From Apiotrichum sp. Y4204 (lineage: Eukaryota; Basidiomycota; Tremellomycetes; Trichosporonales; Trichosporonaceae), in NCBI GenBank assembly GCA_025531455.1, contig JAMYHL010000009.1:806001-870000 (forward strand): DNA of 64,000 bases, read 5' to 3'. The position numbers and the translations under genes are program-made. Below the pieces are notes generated by a model, which saw nothing but the letters and a program-made list of their open reading frames with translations, made no database searches and had not been told where the DNA came from. Below are positions 11,568 through 22,505 of this stretch, piece after piece. Positions within the stretch are counted from its first letter, which is position 1. Every line of letters starts with the position of its first letter.

Positions 11568-13447
11568 CTACTTCTCCTCCTCGAGGGCCTTGTTGAACAC
11601 GTCGACCGCGTACCCGACATCGGTGAACGTGTTGTAGAGCGCAAGGGGCGCGAGACGGATAACGTTGGGCTGGCGCTCGTCGCCAACGACGCCCTCGCGG
11701 ATCATGCGCTGGAAGACGCGGGGCATAATGCCATCGCGGCCGTGGAGGAAGATGGAGATTTGGGTGCCGCGCCACGGTGCCTCTGGGGTGAGGATGCGGA
11801 AGCCGACAGTGTTGGAGTCGGCGGGGGGCGACTCGAGGAAGAAGGGGGATGCGCGGAGGAGCGCGTCGAGGGCGGCGTTCAGGCGCTCCGCCTTCTCCCG
11901 CAGGGCCGGGAACCCAGCCTTGTCAATCACCTGCAGCGTGCCGAGCAGAGGAATCGAGCCGAGGATGTTCGTGTTCGAGTGCTGGTATCCCCTGGCGCCT
12001 GGCGTCGGCTCAAAGTCGGCCTTCATCTCGAAACGCGACTTGGGGTCGTTGCCCCACCAGCCCGCGAGACGGCGGTCGCTACCGTCCAGCCCTTCACGGA
12101 TGTAGAAGCCGCCCACGCCGCCAGGTCCCGAGCCAAGGTACTTGTACGTGCACCAGACGGCAAAGTCGACGCCCCACGCGTCGAGCTCCTGCTGGACGTT
12201 GCCGGTGCCGTGCGCCATGTCGAGGCCGAAGAGCGCGCCAATCTCGTGCGTCTTCTTGGCGATCGCAGCAATGTCGAACAGCTGGCCTGTGTAGTACTGG
12301 ATCGTGGGCATCCAGACGAGCGCAATCTGCTGGTCAGTGGTGGTCTGGGAGTAGTGTTCTGATTTAACTCACCTCGTCCTTGTTCTCCTCGAGCACCTTG
12401 AGGATGTCCTCGGTGTGGAAGATGTCCTCGCCCTTGCGCGGCTCGAGGCCGATCACGGCGTTCTCAATCTGCTCAGGAGAAAGAACGTCCGTGTGCAGGC
12501 GGGGGTGCGAGTGGACGGCGTACTGTGATGTTAGTAGGTAGAACGGAGTGCAGTCACAGGGAGGATTCACAGCTGCGTTGAGCCCGCTCATTAGGAGCAG
12601 GCATCAACACCCCCACTAGACTCACCCAGTCAGAGGGGAACGCGCCCTTCTCGATGACGATCTTCCAGCGCTTAGCAGTCGGGTGGTAGAAGGTCGTGAA
12701 AAGGTTGTGGAGGTTGCCGGTGAGCGTACCCGAGTGGGACATCTCGCTCTCCTTGGCACCGATAATCGGCGCCATAAGCGGGAGGATCGGCTCGTCGACA
12801 TACTTCCACGGACGCTGGTACTTGTGCTTGAAGTGGCCGGTGACCGCGCTGGGCGTTAGCTTGAGTTGATGCAGGGGGTCGAGTGGGCAATAGGCATAGG
12901 TGACTTTCGGTTATCGTCGTGTGGGGAGATATGGATATCACGCATGGGCCGCGGCATTCCCGTCGGTGACTAGCGGTTGTCACATGGTGATTACAGGTCA
13001 CCGCCTCGCTCCCATGTTCCGGTCCATGCTGCGTAAAGAACCACACCTGCAAAGAACCACGCCCAGCCTGTCTCACCGCTGCACTCACCTAGTGCCCCAG
13101 GTGTCGAGCTCCTCGAGGACGAGCTGGCGCGCGCCCTTGCTCAGGAGGCCGAGCGAGTTGCCGCAGAGGTACGTCGCCTCCTTGTCTGCATGTCAGTGAC
13201 TGTGCGCTGTGATATTCTTGAACTTGAGAGACAAGGGAACTCGAGTACACGGTGCCATACATTGGTCCCATGGCCCATGGCCCATGGCCCACATCCCACA
13301 TCCCACATCCCACGTCCCACACTCACCCTCCTCGCCGCCGCACGCCTTCGCGTTGGGAATCTCGAACTCGCCGCGGGTCCAGTTAAGCGGGTCCTCCTTG
13401 TCCCACTGCGCGAGCTGCTGCTTGGTCGGCGCGATGTTCTTGGTCAT
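11568..13447 (-). CDS. BNA5: kynureninase
   Basis: Exons 13327-13447, 13089-13185, 12626-12848, 12373-12522 and 11568-12326 join in frame to 449 residues, the normal length for eukaryotic kynureninases. This cytosolic PLP enzyme cleaves 3-hydroxykynurenine (or kynurenine) to 3-hydroxyanthranilate (or anthranilate) plus alanine in the kynurenine route to NAD. Visible family features are YLCGNSLGLLSK near the N-terminus, LHTDVLSPEQIENAVIG, QYYTGQLFD, the PLP-binding DMAHGTGN (Asp233, His236), Lys259 in TYKYLGSGPG as the Schiff-base lysine, and the conserved RGYQHSNTNI. The start ATG was chosen because the downstream sequence matches the family N-terminus; the frame stays open upstream without ATG support. 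Introns are 141, 240, 103 and 46 bp with good GTGAGT donors. Intron 1 carries a minisatellite. It is divergent from porphobilinogen deaminase. Confidence 0.93.
13267..13320. repeat. minisatellite inside kynureninase intron 1
   Basis: Three and a half copies of a 7-base unit CCCATGG run directly into four copies of an 8-9 base CCCACATC/CCCACGT unit. The block lies wholly inside the first intron of kynureninase, next to the donor, and contains overlapping self-complementary CCATGG palindromes. Confidence 0.8.
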
Positions 13448-14334
13448 TATGTCGTGAGGTATGTGATATGCAGGTCTAGTATTGTAGTTGAGGCGATAAT
13501 CTACAGGATAAGACTCGTCTCGTTGTGGGGAGAGTGCTAAGTGGCTGTTGTTGCGGGGAAAGTGAGTCGCCCCCCGGACCACTTTATACAATCAACTCGG
13601 CAGATCGGAGACGGCCCCGGCGGACACACCGCGGCACCGCGGAACTACCGAAAGTGCCGAACCGGATCAGAGCGTCAGACGCCGAGTGTAGGTGCGTGTC
13701 TCCCACGGTGGGCTAGATTGCCCACCAGAACACATGCACACACGCGGCCGATACCGCGCGGCGTGACCGGTCCCCTGTCTGGATATCAAGCTGCTGGCTG
13801 TTGGCCAGGTCCGTCCCGAGACCTCCATACTGGCGGAGACCGAGCTACCGAGGCTCCTCCCGAGGCTCCGCTCGGGCTGTCAGGGTCAGACACATGGCAA
13901 ATCATGGCGGAGGCGTGACAGTTGGTCGCGTGGTGAATGCATGAATGCGTTGACTTGATGGCCTGCATGGCTTGATCGCTTGATGCTCTTGATGACTGAT
14001 GGTGGTGATCTCCGATGTCCGCATCTCCGCGGCACATCGGCATCGTCCACCAATTCAGTCACGTTTCCGACTTTTTCCAGCCAAAAGTTGGAACCACCAC
14101 CACAGAGCACACGCACTCCCACTCACCACGTCTGCTCACCACCACGGAACGTCCAGATCTTGCGTATCTCTCCAGATTACACTCCCCTCCTTGCTCTCCA
14201 CACGCGTTCGGATATTCATCCAGACACCGAATTTATTGCATTGCACAGCGATACGGCCCAAGGTTATCTCCTTGGCCTTTTCGTCTTCAACCCCCTTGCC
14301 TCCCCACGCCACCCCCTCCCACCCCGAAAACGCA
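13448..14334. promoter_or_regulatory. divergent promoter region, kynureninase and HEM3
   Basis: The 887 bp between the two divergent start codons must hold both promoters. The side next to HEM3 is pyrimidine-rich. A short inverted arrangement of GAGGCTCC words occurs near 13850-13870. No factor site could be assigned with confidence. Confidence 0.5.
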
Positions 14335-15684
14335 ATGTCGCTCACCGTCGGCACGCGCAAGTCCAACCTCGCGCTCATCCAGACGCACCAGGTCGCCGAC
14401 AAGCTCGCCGAGGCGAACCCGGGCGTGTCCTTTCCCGTGATGGACATGACCACCGTCGGCGACCGCAACCAGACCACCCCGCTGCACCTCCTGGCACCGT
14501 ACAACTCAAACCAGCCGGCCAAGTCGCTGTGGACGGATGAGCTCGAGGGCGCCCTCCTCGACGGCCGGATGGATCTCCTTGTCCACTCGTGCAAGGATGT
14601 CCCCACGGTGCTCCGCGACGGCTGCGAGATCGCCGCCCTTCTCGAGCGTCACGACCCGCGAGACGCCTTTGTCGTCAAACGCGGCCTCGAGTACAAGTCG
14701 CTCGACGACCTCCCCGCCGGCTCCATCATTGGCACTGGCTCCGTCCGCCGCATTGCTCAGCTTCGCCGTGCATACCCTCACCTCAAGTTTAACGACATGG
14801 TGCGTGCGCCTCGTCTCTGACTCATGGCTTCTTTGCGGAATTTCAGCCAATGCTCGCCCGGGTATTTCACCCCGGGCGCCCTGGTTTTACTGAACCGTGC
14901 CCAAAATAACGGATTCATAAACTGACGCCTGCAGCGTGGAAACCTCAACACCCGTCTCGCAAAGCTCGATGCTCCCGAGTCGCCCTTTGCGGCGCTCATC
15001 CTCGCCGTGTCGGGCATGACGCGTCTCGGCGTCGCGGACCGCATCACCTGTCCTCTCGGCGCCCCTGCACTGATGCACGCCGTCGGACAGGGAGCGCTCG
15101 CAGTGGAAATCCGCTCGCGGGACCCCAAGGCTCGTGCTGCCCTCGCACCATTGGGACACTGGCAGACCGAGTGGCGCGTCGGTGCCGAGCGCGGTCTGCT
15201 GCGTGAGCTCGAAGGTGGATGTTCCGTCCCCGTCGGTGTCGAGTCAACTGTCCAGGAGATCTCCACGGATGACGCCAAGCCCCATTACCCTGCTGGCACC
15301 TTTGACGCCCTCACCGCCGCCTCGCCGACTCTGCACTTCTCGGGTCTGATGTCCGGTTCATTCCCGGCGGACCCCGAGGCACTTCCTCCGCTGCGCACCC
15401 GCGCCGCGCTCCTCGACCTCAAGGGCTGCGTCACGTCTGTTGATGGCAAGAGCCACGTCCTGTACGCTCCTGGCCCGGTAGTCGTCACGTCTTTCCGCGA
15501 GGCTGTCCGCTGGGGCGAGGATTGCGCCCGCCAGCTGCGCACGCTGGGCGCCAGCGAGATCCTCGACGAGATCAACGCCGAGCGCAAGGCGCGCGAGGCG
15601 CAGACGCTCGCCGAGTCGATCCAGGCGCAGGCCGCGCACGATGCGCTGGCGCAGACGCAGGTGCAGGCGCAGGCACAGGCGTAA
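14335..15684 (+). CDS. HEM3: porphobilinogen deaminase (hydroxymethylbilane synthase)
   Basis: Exons 14335-14799 and 14935-15684 give 404 residues. The enzyme polymerises four porphobilinogens to hydroxymethylbilane in cytosolic heme synthesis. Motifs seen in order: [12 protein letters not shown] at the start, [46 protein letters not shown] just after the splice, [10 protein letters not shown], and [12 protein letters not shown], whose Cys251 carries the dipyrromethane cofactor. The intron (135 bp, GTGCGT..CTGCAG) is phase 0 and is required to reach RGNLNTRL. Compared with usual lengths of about 340-360, it has an extra C-terminal tail of charged then Gln/Ala-rich residues ([11 protein letters not shown]), which looks helical and non-catalytic. 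The start ATG follows a long CT-rich leader and begins exactly at the family N-terminus. Confidence 0.95.
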
Positions 15685-16409
15685 AAGAAGAAGAGCATAT
15701 TTCCGTTGTCGTCCGTCGCATCCCACATGCTCGATACCCTCCATCTCGACCACCACCATTACACCATGGCACTGGACGCATTCATGTTTATAGTCGTCTC
15801 CCTTTCGTGTTTTAGCATGTACCATGACACCTTTCCATAACTTTTTTTTTTATACCGTGTGGACATTGGTCGTGTGTGGCTCTGGCACTGGGTGCACTGG
15901 CTGGAGTCGTTGACTGGCTTTTGGTGTCCTTTGGGTGTGGGACGAGGCTGAAACGTCGACGCTTCCCCTGAGCCCTGGACGTGTGTGGCTCTGGGACTGC
16001 TCCGCTGCTCTGCTCTGGGCTCTACTGCCGCTGCCTGTGAGATTTCAAATTGCTCCCGCCTTTTCTGCCTTTCTCCCCTTTCTGCGGGGAGCCACGTCTT
16101 CTCGTGCGCCTGGTGCTTCTGCGCATTCTGGCTCTGGTGTGGCGCTTTAGCGCTTGTTCCAGGCTGTCCAGGCTGTCCAGGCTGTCCAGGCTGTTTCTAT
16201 GCGCTACCAGGATCCCGTCCCAGGAGAGCGGAGAGCGCGTCGTCGACCCACCCACCGGCCACCTGCTGCCACCTATCCTCACCTCACTCTACCCGAGGCC
16301 ACCACCACCACCGTCCTCGTCCTCGTTCTCCTCCATCACAATCCCACGTCCCTCTTTTGCTGCATCTAATTCATCCCCAATTCTTCTTATCCATCAATAA
16401 TTCACCATC
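15685..16409. other. intergenic spacer before septin
   Basis: Holds the HEM3 3' flank, a T-run at about 15840-15850, a 9-base minisatellite at 16159-16194, and from about 16250 a CAC/CT-rich leader leading to the septin ATG. No gene is seen. Confidence 0.5.
16159..16194. repeat. 9-bp tandem repeat, four copies
   Basis: Four perfect head-to-tail copies of CCAGGCTGT sit in the promoter or leader of the septin gene, about 215 bp upstream of its start codon. Confidence 0.85.
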
Positions 16410-18163
16410 ATGTCGGGCGAGATCGGTATCGCAAAGTGAGTAGCCATCAGAGCGCAGCAGCATCACGAGTGACCACTCACACGCAGCCTTCCCAACCAGG
16501 TTCGTCTCGTCGCGCGTTAGGGCCGTCCCCACTCGGCACTCTCGCTCGCAGCTCAAATACTGACCATGGCAGAGGCACAAGATTGTCAACCAGCGCGGCG
16601 CGCACTTTACCATCATGGTGGTTGGTGCGTACAGAGGCGCGAACGTTGGAGTTGCTGCTGACGCGACAGGCGAGTCGGGCCTCGGCAAGACGACCCTCAT
16701 TAACACTCTTTTCGCGACCGAGATCTGCTCGTCCAGGAACTACCGCCAGCGGTGAGTCGGAGTGTCGGTCGGGCGTCGGCGGGCGCTCGCTGTGTCATGT
16801 CGGCGGGCGGAGGCGGAGAAGATGGGGCTGGACTGGGCGAGCGGAGAGAGAAACGCGGCGAGGAAGACGGCCCGTGAGCGCCGCGCACCGTGCGCGCACG
16901 CAACGATGTCTGCGAATCTCTAGAGGCTGCTTGCGTGCCACGATACCGAAACGCTCTGCACTTCGCGCCAGCATCACTGTCGCTCTTTTGCCTGTCTTGA
17001 CTGCATGCTTGTCGTCTGGACCTGCACCCACATCAGTCCCTGCCGCTCCCGCCATCTCTATCCCGCACGGGCCGCTTCCCTCTATAGCGATCGCTTGCCT
17101 GTTGCTGACGTGCAGCTTTGCCAAGCAGCTCGACAAGACCACCGAGGTCGAGATCCTCAAGGCCGACCTTGAGGAGCGCGGATTCAACATCAAGCTGACC
17201 GTTATCGACACCCCGGGTTTCGGCGACTATGTCAACAACCGCGACTCGTGGACCCCCATTGTCGACTTCATTGACGACCAGCACGAGAGCTACATGCGCC
17301 AGGAGCAGCAGCCGCTCCGTGCTGACAAGCAGGACCTTCGTGTGCACGCCTGCCTTTACTTCATCCGTCCGTCGGGCACCACGTAAGTCGAAGGGTTTTG
17401 TCGCCCAACTGACATGTAGCCTTAAGCCCATCGACATTGAGGTCATGAAGCGCCTCGGCTCGCGCGTCAACCTCATTCCGGTCATTGCCAAGGCCGACAC
17501 CATGACTCCCGAGGAGATAATCTCTTTCAAGCAGCGTGTTCGTGAGATCATTGCCGCCCAGGGCATCAAGGTCTACCTTCCCCCCATTGACGAGGACGAC
17601 GAGGCCGCCGCCGAGAACGCCCGCCACATGCAAGCTGTTATGCCGTTCTCCGTCATTGGCTCCATCGAGGACGTCAACACCCCGGACGGCCGTCGGATCA
17701 AGGGCCGCCAGTACCTCTGGGGCGTTGCGGAGGTTGAGAACGAGGACCACTGCGACTTTAAGAAGCTCCGTTCTCTTCTCATTCGCACGTACATGCTCGA
17801 CCTTATTTCGTCCACCGAGGAGACCCACTACGAGGCATACCGCCTGCAGCAGATGGAGACTCGCAAGTTCGGCGAGCCCAAGGTTAAGAAGCTCGACAAC
17901 CCCAAGTTCAAGGAGGAGGAAGAGGCTCTCCGCAAGCGCTTCACCGAGCAGGTTAAGCTCGAGGAGGCACGTTTCCGCCAGTGGGAGCAGCACGTGAGTG
18001 GATCGGTGTCACCAGATTGCTTCTGTATACTAATGTCTAGCTCATTGCCGAGCGCGACCGTCTCAACAAGGACCTCGAGCTTGCGCACTCGTCGATCAAG
18101 GCGCTCGAGAGCGAGATCGACAACATGGCGGCCTACCACCGCCAGGGCACTGTCCGTCGCTAA
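16410..18163 (+). CDS. CDC12: septin, Cdc12 type
   Basis: Seven exons: 16410-16435, 16487-16499, 16573-16624, 16670-16751, 17116-17382, 17420-17993 and 18041-18163, together 378 residues. Septins are GTP-binding filament proteins that assemble at the bud neck or septum. Features: a short N-terminus with IGIANLPNQRHKIV, closely matching yeast Cdc12; P-loop GESGLGKTT (31-39); DTPGFGD (89-95); the septin motif SYMRQEQQP; AKAD (170-173), the guanine-specificity motif; the WG-containing septin unique element; and a C-terminal coiled coil (about 300-375) ending in RRQ-like basic residues. Each junction restores the conserved reading. Exon 2 is only 13 nt and encodes the LPNQ residues that every Cdc12 has. 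Cdc12 rather than Cdc3/Cdc10/Cdc11 is inferred from the N-terminus and the QWEQ coiled-coil start. The fourth intron (364 bp) is unusually long. Confidence 0.93.
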
Positions 18164-19096
18164 ACGTCCAGCGCCATGCGGACTTCCGCTCCTTGTCGCC
18201 AGTGCACAAGCTCAAACCCGTGCGCTCCTGTTGTTCACGACCTCACGCCCCGTCATCAAATAGTCGAATACCACGTCCGCATCTCTCCCCCTTGCTTCCG
18301 TCTCCCCTAGAGGGCTATTTCTCCTCCCCCGACCGACCTCAGTGTCTTGTGTGATTTTGCTTCCCTTCTTTTGATAACGAAATGCGCGGCGCGTACACCC
18401 GAACGCGCCAGCTGCTAATGGCTTTCCTTCAAGGCCGCTTGTCGGATACGTTATACCCAGGATGAAACTTTGCCAGAACGAGGCGTGACTTTACGTGTGA
18501 GGCAGTAAGAGTGAGCTATACAAGACGCAGCCGTAGGCCGAGATGCGTGCGGGATGCAGTGAGCAGGTCACAAATAACGTCTGGGCGGTGCACGTCCAGC
18601 ATAGCCGAACCAGACTACATCAGCTGTCAATCTCATGACAGGCTAAGGACACTCACCACATGCAGTGAGTTTAGTAATGATACATCACTACGCTCCACAG
18701 CATTGTTGTTCACCACGCTGCCAGAGCTCCAGTATAACCAGTATGGCTCATTTTCTCGGCCTGAAAGTGTCCTTAGCATGATTTTAAGTCTCCGAGTGTG
18801 GGCCCGTCCGCCTGTGCCTGGCTCTCCCTCGTCCTTCAGTGCAGTGAACTGAATCTCTTGTATGCAGCTGACTTGCTCGAAGGGACCTATGCACTCACGC
18901 AAGCGCATTTATGCGCATACATGCGCATGTAATCCATTCCAGTCCTTGACAATCTCGCCGTCGAACTCATCATCTCCTCAATCGTACTCCGAGACCACCG
19001 CGACACACCTTCTGCAGTCATCTTTCGCCACCCAGCCAACGGTGACGTCTCTTTCCCCCTGACCCGCACGCAGTCTCCAGCACACCAGGCGACGAT
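18164..19096. other. intergenic, no gene seen
   Basis: Septin 3' flank followed by mixed sequence. Around 18890-18935 are several GCGCAT/ATGCGC words forming short palindromic repeats. The last 150 bases become CT/CAC-rich as a leader to the next gene. Confidence 0.4.
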
Positions 19097-21859
19097 ATGT
19101 CTGGACACGAACAACACGACGAACATGAAGACCACACGACTACTGCAGCGCCCATCGCTGGCCTACCCCTATCGGCGTGGTCGCGCATTTTCGCATTCTA
19201 CTATGACGGCGTGAATGCCGGTGAGTCACTGGCACTTTTCCCCCTCAACTCCGGCTGACAGCAGACGCGAGGACTGACCACGGGCTTCGCGGCGCACACA
19301 TGCCGCTCCTCATCTCGCATGGCTTGCTCGGTACGGCGCGGCGCGCCCTGTATACTTCGCCGACGGTATTCTACGACCGCATTGACCGTTTCCACTACGC
19401 GTGCATCTCGCATTCGTGGGAGTACACTGAGCCGGGACCCCTGCCCGCTTCCCCCACCGGCAACCAACTGAGCCACTTCCAACGCGTGCACAGTCTGCGC
19501 CGAAGCGGCCCCGATCTGGGTACGAACGTTCGCAATCTGACGATCTTCGCATCCCCGAGCGATGACCCAGACCCGTCTGTACGCACGGCGCGCATGAGAG
19601 GGAGGCAGGGCGCCGTGCACCCCATGCTCCTGGCGCTGCTCTCACGGCGGCGCCTCTCAAATCTGACGCTCGTCGTGAGCTTCTCGACTGGCAGGGACGC
19701 ACGCCTCTTGCTTATGGCGTTGCGCCTTGTCTCCGTCACGGATCGGGCGCGGATCGAGCTGCGGATGATGCCGGAGTGGGACGAGAAGCTTGTGCGCGCG
19801 CAAGACGTGAACAAGAGAGACGCCGAAGCGGAAGCGGCGCGCGAGGCAAAGGAACGCGCGTTCCATCAGAGTCGCAAGGTCGTCGCGGACATGCTGCGGT
19901 CGTACGCTGCCGCCGTCTCGGGGCGCCTTGGGGAAGGTCCGCCAGTGCGTCCAGCACGTACGAACAGGGTGGCGAGGGCGTTTGCCGCAGAGGCGTTGGC
20001 AACCGGGATTTGGCCCGCGTCAAATGCCGAATGGGAGCGCAAATGTTTGGCTGACGAACGGGCCCAGCGCCAGATTCCGCTTCTCTCGCTTGTTCATGTG
20101 TTCGAGCTCAACTGGCGGGTGCTAGAGCGTCACCTTGACAGCACGGATTTGGTACACGCCGCTCAGCAGATAGTTGGCATTGAAAACGCCGCCTCATGGC
20201 CGCGATACGGGCCTAACTCGGATTCCCCGCCTGCGACTCGCGATGCCAGTGAACAATTGGTACAGAAGCTCTGGCACGACATCTATCCATATGCTGAGGA
20301 CGACCCCTTGGCCCTCACTGACTGGGAGTACGATTCTCTGTTGCAAACACTCGCGGGAACGAGAATGCCGTCCAGAGCCGATGATGATAGCGACATTGAG
20401 GAACAGATATCCGCAGAGAACAGAAGAAGGCCTTGTGGGTGCTGTCAACGGGGCAAGTCTAGCGAATTGCAGTGTCGCCTTGAACTGCCTTGCCCTCATG
20501 CTAGCGACCGGGAGCAGTTTCTGCGGCGCCGGGTAGTAGAAGGATCCCGGGGCAAACTCAACTGGGAAACACACACTGTGAGTGTCCTGTGTACACATAC
20601 TAGCAGTCTCCGAAGCTGACCAGCAGCCCTCCAACGCCGAGTTGCTAGAGGCAGTGCATACCTTTTTCTATTCGGAAATGCTCCACTTACAGGATGGGGT
20701 TCGCCACAAGGCCAAGTCCTCGAAAAATGCCACTACGGACGTGAGGAGTGGGCAGCAGCGCATCCCGGATGCGGCTGCGAACGCTATAGGCCCGCACCAT
20801 AACACACGACCCTACACTATGGTGCAGCTGGATACGCAACAAATGAATGGGGTATTGCGGCCGTTCACGGTCGCCGTCGCTGAAGGCCATTCCTCATCAT
20901 GGAAAGAGGCAGGCTTCCATCGTTTCATCCCTTCCGCATTTGCAACTTATAGTAATGTGGACTTGGAGGAACTAGCTTCTTCGACATCTCCGACTGCTGC
21001 GGAACCATTGTCTGCGCCCACGCACGCGGACATTCGGCAGACACTCCGAGATATGGGAGAGGAGGAACTGTTACCACCAATCTCCTTTCCTACCTTTCGC
21101 ATTCTCGCACCCGGTGGCGGCCAGAGCACGGCTCCACTCGCGCCCCTCGCGTGGCTGGCCAACATTGTTCCGGTGCTGCCCGCGTCAAAATCGTTGCCGA
21201 TCTTCAACGATGACTCCGGGCCCGAGCTTGCCATCCTTCTCGGAGCCAAGCTGGGGCAAGTGCTGTCGAAATGGAACACCAAGTCATTCAGCTTTATTGC
21301 CGAAGACCCCATTGCGGCTCGTGTGTTTTCGGGCGATCTGTGGCCCCAACTCCAGGCCGAGTATATTCGCGTCAAGTTGCCCGTCACGCTTCATCCTCTC
21401 GACGTATTCAAATCGTATTCTGACACGGACAACGATACCAAGCGGCTGCTCAATCCAGCAACACGCACATTTGAGTTTGAGGTGCAGGACGTCAACAAAT
21501 TCGACGACCGATGGCTGGACCCGCGTATTCCGATGGAGGTATATCGCATACCCACTGGCCGCGACTCGTGGGAGACATTGTCCCCCATGGACGACTACAG
21601 CGAGTTTGCGACTAGCGTCCGGAAGTCGGTGGCCGACGGTGATGCCGCACCGCTGATACCTCTTTCACCGATCGCTTCAGCGCACAGCTCTACACCCTCG
21701 TCCCCTGCTTTCTCGTTTACGTCAGACGCGAGCTATGTGGACGTTGACAGCGATGAGCTCGAGCTCAATGACGGTGAAGGCGAGACGTACGATGCGGCAG
21801 CGGCGGCGGCGCAGCTGAAACGCATCGAGGAGAGGGAGAAAGGGGGTGCGTGCGAGTAA
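19097..21859 (+). CDS. hypothetical protein, possible F-box-like N-terminus
   Basis: Exons 19097-19220, 19265-20577 and 20624-21859 join to 890 residues. The N-terminus has a short acidic His-rich lead, then IAGLPLSAWSRIFAFYYDG, resembling the first helix of an F-box, where Skp1 would bind. Middle: LTLVV and LLMALRL segments alternate with helices, including a charged Arg/Glu helix (about 230-260). The C-terminal half has a second folded-looking region (VKLPVTLHPLDVFKSYSDT, EVYRIPTGRDSWETL) and an acidic Ala-rich end. The two introns are 44 and 46 bp with GTGAGT donors; the last acceptor (CAG at 20621-20623, or the CAG three bases later) changes only one Gln. No named family is recognised and the F-box reading is weak. 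Its neighbour at 22506 also has an F-box-like N-terminus, but the two share no obvious similarity. Confidence 0.75.
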
Positions 21860-22505
21860 GGGACTCGACTATCAACGTGATATGATATACATACACCACG
21901 CACCATGTCAGATCCCAACCTTAGGATCGATGGATGCAATACGTGCTCAGCCAGTTAAAAGCTGTTTTGGATCGGTACGTGGGTGACTGTGTCGTGCGTC
22001 ATCTCGTTGAGCCGCTTCGGATCGGCCGAGTGACGGTGGGTGAGTCAACCAGATTAGATAGTGAGGGAAATTGGGCCCCTTTGGGCGACGCGACTGAATT
22101 CTTTTGTTTCAGCAGTTGACGGCCTGGTGATCAGCGCCAGATCAGCAGATCAGCAGAGGGAAGACAGGCAGGGCATGCGCTTGTGCACACGAGCACACAA
22201 GTACACAAATACACACTCAGCCTCAGCAACGGCCCCATTGCTATCTCTGCATGCGCTCATCTTACATATCAACAGAACTAACATGAACTGTTTTGTATCT
22301 CTCATCATCACTCTTTCTCTTCCCATCATCTCCCGTCCTCGTCCTCTCTTCTTTCGTTCCCATCACCTCCTCCCTTATCTGCTCCATCGCTCTCGCACTC
22401 ATCTCTTAACCTTCCCCCCGCGCCTCCTCGCTTTCATAAACAGGATCCCATCAGCGACACCTACTTCATCACAACACTGTCTTCCCTCTTGTCGTAACCC
22501 TCACA
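21860..22505. other. intergenic with CT-rich leader
   Basis: 3' flank of the upstream gene, then from about 22290 a strongly pyrimidine-rich plus-strand leader running into the next start codon. No gene is seen. Confidence 0.45.

Noticed and set aside
13267..13320. Tandem repeats as a CRISPR array
   Set aside because: Units are 7-9 bases with no spacers and lie in a eukaryotic intron.
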